DNA from: Rhododendron vialii
Taxonomy: Eukaryota > Streptophyta > Magnoliopsida > Ericales > Ericaceae
Length of the DNA stretch: 64,000 nucleotides
Direction of reading: 5' to 3'
NCBI RefSeq assembly: GCF_030253575.1
Contig: NC_080559.1
Location: 3,742,501 to 3,806,500 of the forward strand
The notes under the pieces are model-generated. The model was not told the DNA's origin. It saw nothing but the letters and a program-made list of their open reading frames with translations, and made no database searches. The translations under genes and the position numbers were made by a program. Below are positions 60,201 to 64,000 of the stretch, one piece after another; positions within the stretch are counted from its first letter, which is position 1; each line of letters opens with the position of its first letter.

Positions 60201-61395
60201 CTAGTCTGGATATCTAATGTACGCTACAACCACAGTTATGTTGTCGATTTTGCCTCCTGTGAATTTAAGTCCGGCTTCTTGCGCAGCTATGGTAAAAGGA
60301 CAAACAGCATACCTGTCCATAGAGTTAGTGAGAGCAAACTTGGCTATAGTGGAAGCCAGTTCTGCTGGAAAATTGCCCTGGTCAATTCCCTGGCTCACCA
60401 ACTCCTCAATTTTGGAATCGTAGAGGTTGTCAAACAATCCATCAGTTCCAACTACAACTATGTCTCCTGGTATAACACCAACTTTAAGCTCCTGTAGGGA
60501 AAATAAAAGAAGAAATTAGGCTTAATTCAGTAAATTTGTTTTGCTCAGAAATCAGTTATGATCGAGTTTTTTTCTAGAGTAAATTCCATATCCTATCATG
60601 AATCAAAGAAACTGGTTCAGGTGAAAATATCATTGCAGATGAGTAATGGAGTATTTTGATGGCCATAGGCCTGATCCAAACTAAGGCTTTGATTGCTTCT
60701 TGGGATTTTGAAGGGAAAAGAAAAAAAAGAAGGGAATTCCTGTATCTACTTCCCCCACTATTCTCTTTGCTTTTCTTCTTTTCCTAGAGCCAAACACAGC
60801 CTAAATGGCCATAGGCCTCAAATGTTAGTCTAAGCCTATTCTAATGCAATCCGATACTACTAATATCAAATGGTAAAATCAACAAAATGTAATTGAGACA
60901 AGAGCAATGTTACCAACCTCAGCCATACTAGGATTATTTGATCTCCAATTCCCTAGCTGAAATGGACAGTTAAACCCCCAATGTTGCACCGGTGATTTAT
61001 ACATGGTTCTCCTGCCTCGTATCACCACAAACCCACTATCTCCAATGTTCACTACGTGCAAAACCTGCCCAAAAATAACAAACACCAATATTAGAAACAC
61101 CAGGAAAAACTATGCATACGAATACCAATTTGAGACGTTGATCGATCAACAAAAAACAAAGGCAGAAAAAATGACATACATCGCCTTTCAGCGTCAAAAT
61201 GCAAGCTGTTGATGATCCTTGGGCCTCAGTATTTAGGAAAGCTTCATTTAGCACCGCCATTGGATTAACACCTCCCTCAGGCTTATCTTCAATTGCAAAT
61301 ATAGCATTTTCCATAAGTTCCCTCGCGTATTCACCCGCGTCTATCCCCTTCTTCACCCATGAACTGACGCCATCTGCTACCCCGAATGTCTGTTT
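60201..61395 (-). CDS. PP2C-type protein phosphatase (PP2C62/55-like), C-terminal 217 residues
   Basis: A Mg/Mn-dependent Ser/Thr phosphatase. Three exons join in phase: 61180-61395, 60918-61064 and 60201-60491. They read FGVADGVSSWVKKGIDAGEY, QGSSTACILTL, VLHVVNIGDSGFVVIRGRRT, GDIVVVGTDGLFDNLYD and GGKIDNITVVVAYI, as in the plant PP2C subclass with GVADGVGGW in place of DGHGG. The metal-binding Asp residues in VADG, GTDG and KIDN are present. The N-terminus with the first metal ligand (the Glu-Asp motif before this block) is missing; no upstream exon was found between 61396 and 64000. The 5' exon lies beyond a long intron outside the window, or the gene is 5'-truncated. The 5' border coincides with an inverted repeat of intron sequence. 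Confidence 0.85.
60685..60801. mobile_element. Tourist-like MITE in PP2C last intron
   Basis: The ends GGCTTTGATTG and CCAAACACAGCC are imperfect inverted repeats of the GGCTGTGTTTGG class, flanked by TAA at 60682-60684 and 60802-60804. The whole is bracketed by a 13-bp direct repeat, TGGCCATAGGCCT, at 60660-60672 and 60806-60818. Confidence 0.6.
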
Positions 61396-61416
61396 CTAAT
61401 ATTGGTGTTTGTTATT
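61074..61416. repeat. 26-bp perfect inverted repeat flanking a PP2C exon
   Basis: The 26 bases at 61074-61099 occur inverted, without mismatch, at 61391-61416. One arm ends ten bases before the acceptor of exon 60918-61064; the other overlaps the acceptor of exon 61180-61395. Core sequence: CAAACACCAATATTAG. Confidence 0.95.
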
Positions 61417-62003
61417 ACTGTCGACTGTATAAATAAACACGTGTGATCTCTCAATGCAAAATTTCCCCATATCCAAGCTTGTTTTTTTTTTTTTTTAGCT
61501 GGTAGTATATCCAAGCAGATAAAAAATATATATTCGATTACTATATACTTTATCCATATCAATTTAAGTGTTCATTATAGTTCTGCGTATCATTTTCAAT
61601 TGCTTTTAGAGTATCTCTCATTGCTCAAAATATGCAATATGAATATTGTTTGATAGATCTCAATTATTTTTATAAGACAATGATTTTAAAAACATAAAAT
61701 ATAATATATATTGTGAGATATAAGCTATTGAAATTGACACGCAGAACCGTAGTAAATACTTAAATTGGGATGGAGGGAGTATGTAAGAATTTAAGGAAAT
61801 TATTATTTTTAGTGGAAAAATTGAAATGTTATCTGGTATCTCACCGGTACCGATATGTACCATATCAATAGAAAAATCGATACTCTATCCGATACGGTAT
61901 TCAAAACTAGGGAGTTGGCAACAACATAGAGTTAAAAAATCTTTAGCCCATGACCCATTTTGACACAGTCAAGGTCTTGTAATTGCCGCACAGAGCACGT
62001 AAT

Positions 62004-62362
62004 AAGCTTGTTCGGCTATATAAGTCATTTAGCTTATTTTTTTTTTATTCAAATTTTTTTTACATTTGTTAATTTTTCGTCAATTTTTCAAAAATTATTG
62101 CTTCGCCGTAACAAAAGGAATCTAAAAATTAAAAAAATACTATCGAAATCTAATTTTTTTTGAATAAGGACCAAAAATTTGGTTTATTGACTTATTTGTC
62201 TTTATTTAAAAAAAAATTGGTTTCCGATCGTAATTTTTTACATTTTAGATTTATCTTGTCACGACGAAACAATAATCTATAAAAATTGACGAAAAACTAA
62301 CAAATGTAATTTTTTTTAAATAAATAAAAAAAGCCAAATGACTTATTTAGTTGAACAATAAG
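62004..62362. mobile_element. AT-rich MITE with long (about 90 bp) inverted repeats
   Basis: The left arm contains TAAGTCATTT, ACATTTGTTAATTTTTCGTC and ATTATTGCTTCG; the right arm mirrors these as AAATGACTTA, GACGAAAAACTAACAAATGT and CGAAACAATAAT. The centre (about 62130-62240) also pairs in part. No coding frame. The exact ends and target duplication are uncertain. Confidence 0.75.
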
Positions 62363-62445
62363 TTTCAAATAAGGAATGGAGCACAAATAACTCAGACTTT
62401 TTATATGGGTGCGCCCAGCGGCACGTGCAGTAAACTCATGTGGAC

Positions 62446-63107
62446 TAAGAACTACCGCACGAGTGACTGGTTCTTAGAGTTCCCCCTCTATGGTGGAGGT
62501 CAGTGTTCGAGCCTCATGAGGGGCGGGTTTAGAGTTTCAGCAGGGACAGAATCAGGATTTTATCCTAGCAGTGACGAAATGTAAACTAAAAAAATAAAAA
62601 GATGCATTACAATATTAAAAAAATTACAGTAACATAACAAAAACTATAGTAAATGATATTTGTCATTTGCACAAAGAGTACGAAAAAAGACTAACTTTAA
62701 TTTTTTAAGTTAAGTTATTTTAGAGTTAAAGTGTGAAGTTTTTTTTCCCCTTAATTATAATTTATCCTTTATATTATTTCACTTTGGCCCATTGAATTTA
62801 GTTTTGGAATACTTTTTTGGGTCTCCTTGAAAAAAAAATAGTAGAAGATTTACGATTAGTACATAACAAAAAATAAAGAAAAAAAATCTAACGGTGGCAA
62901 GATTATATATGTTAGGATTAATTTTTTTTTATACATATAATAATTGCAATTTTTAAAATTCTTGTCGTGGCGGCTGCCGCCACTAAACCCCCCCTGGTTC
63001 CACCCTTGAGTTTCAAGGCTATGGATAACCTCTGAGTCCCCCGTTGACTAATATCCCACCAACCCCCACTAACTATATATACAATATTGGCCAAAAAAAA
63101 AAAAAAA
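62446..63107 (+). mobile_element. SINE (186 bp without insert), interrupted by a hAT-like element
   Basis: A 14-bp direct repeat, AAACTCATGTGGAC, at 62432-62445 and 63108-63121 is the target duplication. The 3' end is an 18-base A run. A tRNA-like B box, GTTCGAGCC, lies at 62505-62513. Removing the inner element (62540-63007 plus one TSD copy) leaves about 186 bp, a typical plant SINE length. Confidence 0.8.
62540..63007. mobile_element. hAT-like non-autonomous element nested in the SINE
   Basis: Flanked by a perfect 8-bp target duplication, GAGTTTCA, at 62532-62539 and 63008-63015, the hAT signature. The left terminus AGGGACAGAATCAGG and the inverted right terminus AGGGTGGAACCAGG match with one gap. 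The 468-bp interior is AT-rich and non-coding. Confidence 0.8.
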
Positions 63108-63299
63108 AAACTCATGTGGACCCAAATAATGACAATCTATTCTAATATATCTATTCTAATATATAAAGGGAGAGCATCAGTTTGGTATCTCCCTGTCATG
63201 TATTTTCATTTCCAAAAATATCCATCTAAAAATTCACCCCTAAATTTTCCTCGAATCCAATTCACAGCAGTCAACTATATGGCAAAAGGGTAAGTCTGC

Positions 63300-64000
63300 T
63301 TTTCAACTGCTCCCCACGATGTGAACTCAGCCAGAACTCCCCTCTTCTTCTCTTCCACCCCTCTTCTTCACACACACAGTTCTATTTCCTTCACGTTTCT
63401 TCTTCACAAGCTGTAACTGCCAAAAAGTTTTGTCCCTGCCTACTTCTTCGTCCTCTCCCTCGCTGCTTCTTCCGGCAAATTTTTGCAAATCACCCACCTT
63501 TCCACCATCTCAGGTTTGTCCACTCTCAATCTTCTTTCCCTTATTTGTGTGCTAGAGTAGACTTTCATTTTCCCCATTAGTAGATGAAAGAGTTCTTTCT
63601 TTCTTTTTTAAATCGGTACGAAAAAGTTCATTTTCTCATAATCTTTCTTTCCGCCATTAGTAAATTTTCCAACTCCTATTTCTATAATTCACGTGGCCAT
63701 CATGCATCAGGATAGGTAGTATTACACAAAAGGAAAACCTGAAAAGGGCTACGTACGTGGGAAAGAAAGTAGGATGAGCAGGGGAGTAAAAGAAGAATAT
63801 GCGGGGAGAGGGATGTGAGTTTTGTCTTTGACGTGTTCAATAAAACGCTTTAGTGAGTATGTTGCATGGCTTTTGGTTTGTTAATTTCATGACAGTGAGG
63901 CAAACAAAAAAAAAAAAACTTAATTTGAACCCGTTGGCACATCTCGAAGTACCGTTACTACTAATGGACAACGCTAGAAGCTGGGTTTGTCTAATTTTTT
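63300..64000 (+). promoter_or_regulatory. Possible 5' UTR and first intron of a plus-strand gene continuing beyond the window
   Basis: Bases about 63330-63513 are C/T-rich with many CTTCTTC runs, like a plant 5' leader, and end in CAG|GTTTGTCC, a plausible donor. No start codon with a long frame follows before base 64000. This is inference from composition. Confidence 0.3.

Noticed and set aside
1-64000. CRISPR arrays, bacterial operons, rRNA or viral genes
   Set aside because: No direct-repeat/spacer pattern, no prokaryotic gene organisation and no recognisable viral protein; all strong genes are plant nuclear with introns. tRNA genes could be missed by eye.

Overview
This window is nuclear DNA from a flowering plant, most likely a eudicot. 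Genes are spread over many GT-AG exons separated by AT-rich introns. The products belong to plant families: a chloroplast cpGTPase, a CC-NB-ARC-LRR resistance protein, a secreted alpha carbonic anhydrase and a plant-type PP2C. The intergenic space is full of (CT/GA)n microsatellites, MITEs, a LINE scrap, a SINE and hAT/Mutator-like remnants. I cannot name the species. No CRISPR array, operon, viral or bacterial gene was seen.

Layout. 1-5241 (-): 5' two thirds of the ER enzyme GPT/ALG7 (UDP-GlcNAc:dolichyl-P GlcNAc-1-P transferase); its 3' exons lie outside the window and intron 1 carries a 5'-truncated LINE. 7005-14.3 kb (-): ARP-type AP endonuclease with SAP and exonuclease III domains, with one apparent frameshift in a T10 run and one GC-AG intron. 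14.5-15.9 kb: MITE, nested tandem repeats and a relic of a CML49/50-like EF-hand gene. 16882-20273 (-): complete secreted alpha carbonic anhydrase. 20.7-32.8 kb: gene-poor repeat region with a candidate 4.5-kb hAT-like element, a long-TIR Mutator-like element, an F-box relic, Tourist-type MITEs and minisatellites. 32983-39116 (+): BPG2/YqeH-type chloroplast GTPase. 39.5-42.9 kb (+): an unresolved, probably decayed transcription unit with an RNase T2-like exon. 45193-50574 (+): complete PIG-Q/GPI1 gene. 52961-56928 (+): CC-NB-ARC-LRR gene split by a one-base frameshift beside its GLPL motif. 60201-61395 (-): 3' half of a PP2C gene. 62.0-63.1 kb: a MITE, then a SINE that was later hit by a hAT-like element. 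The last 0.7 kb may be the 5' UTR of a plus-strand gene.

The genes do not form a pathway. GPT and PIG-Q both use UDP-GlcNAc at the ER (N-glycan and GPI-anchor initiation), but nothing suggests co-regulation. The intact housekeeping genes are ordinary. The unusual material is the nested mobile-element history, two GC-AG introns, two single-base frameshifts in otherwise well preserved genes, and inverted repeats flanking a PP2C exon. Exon borders below were joined by hand, using splice consensus, reading phase and remembered family alignments.
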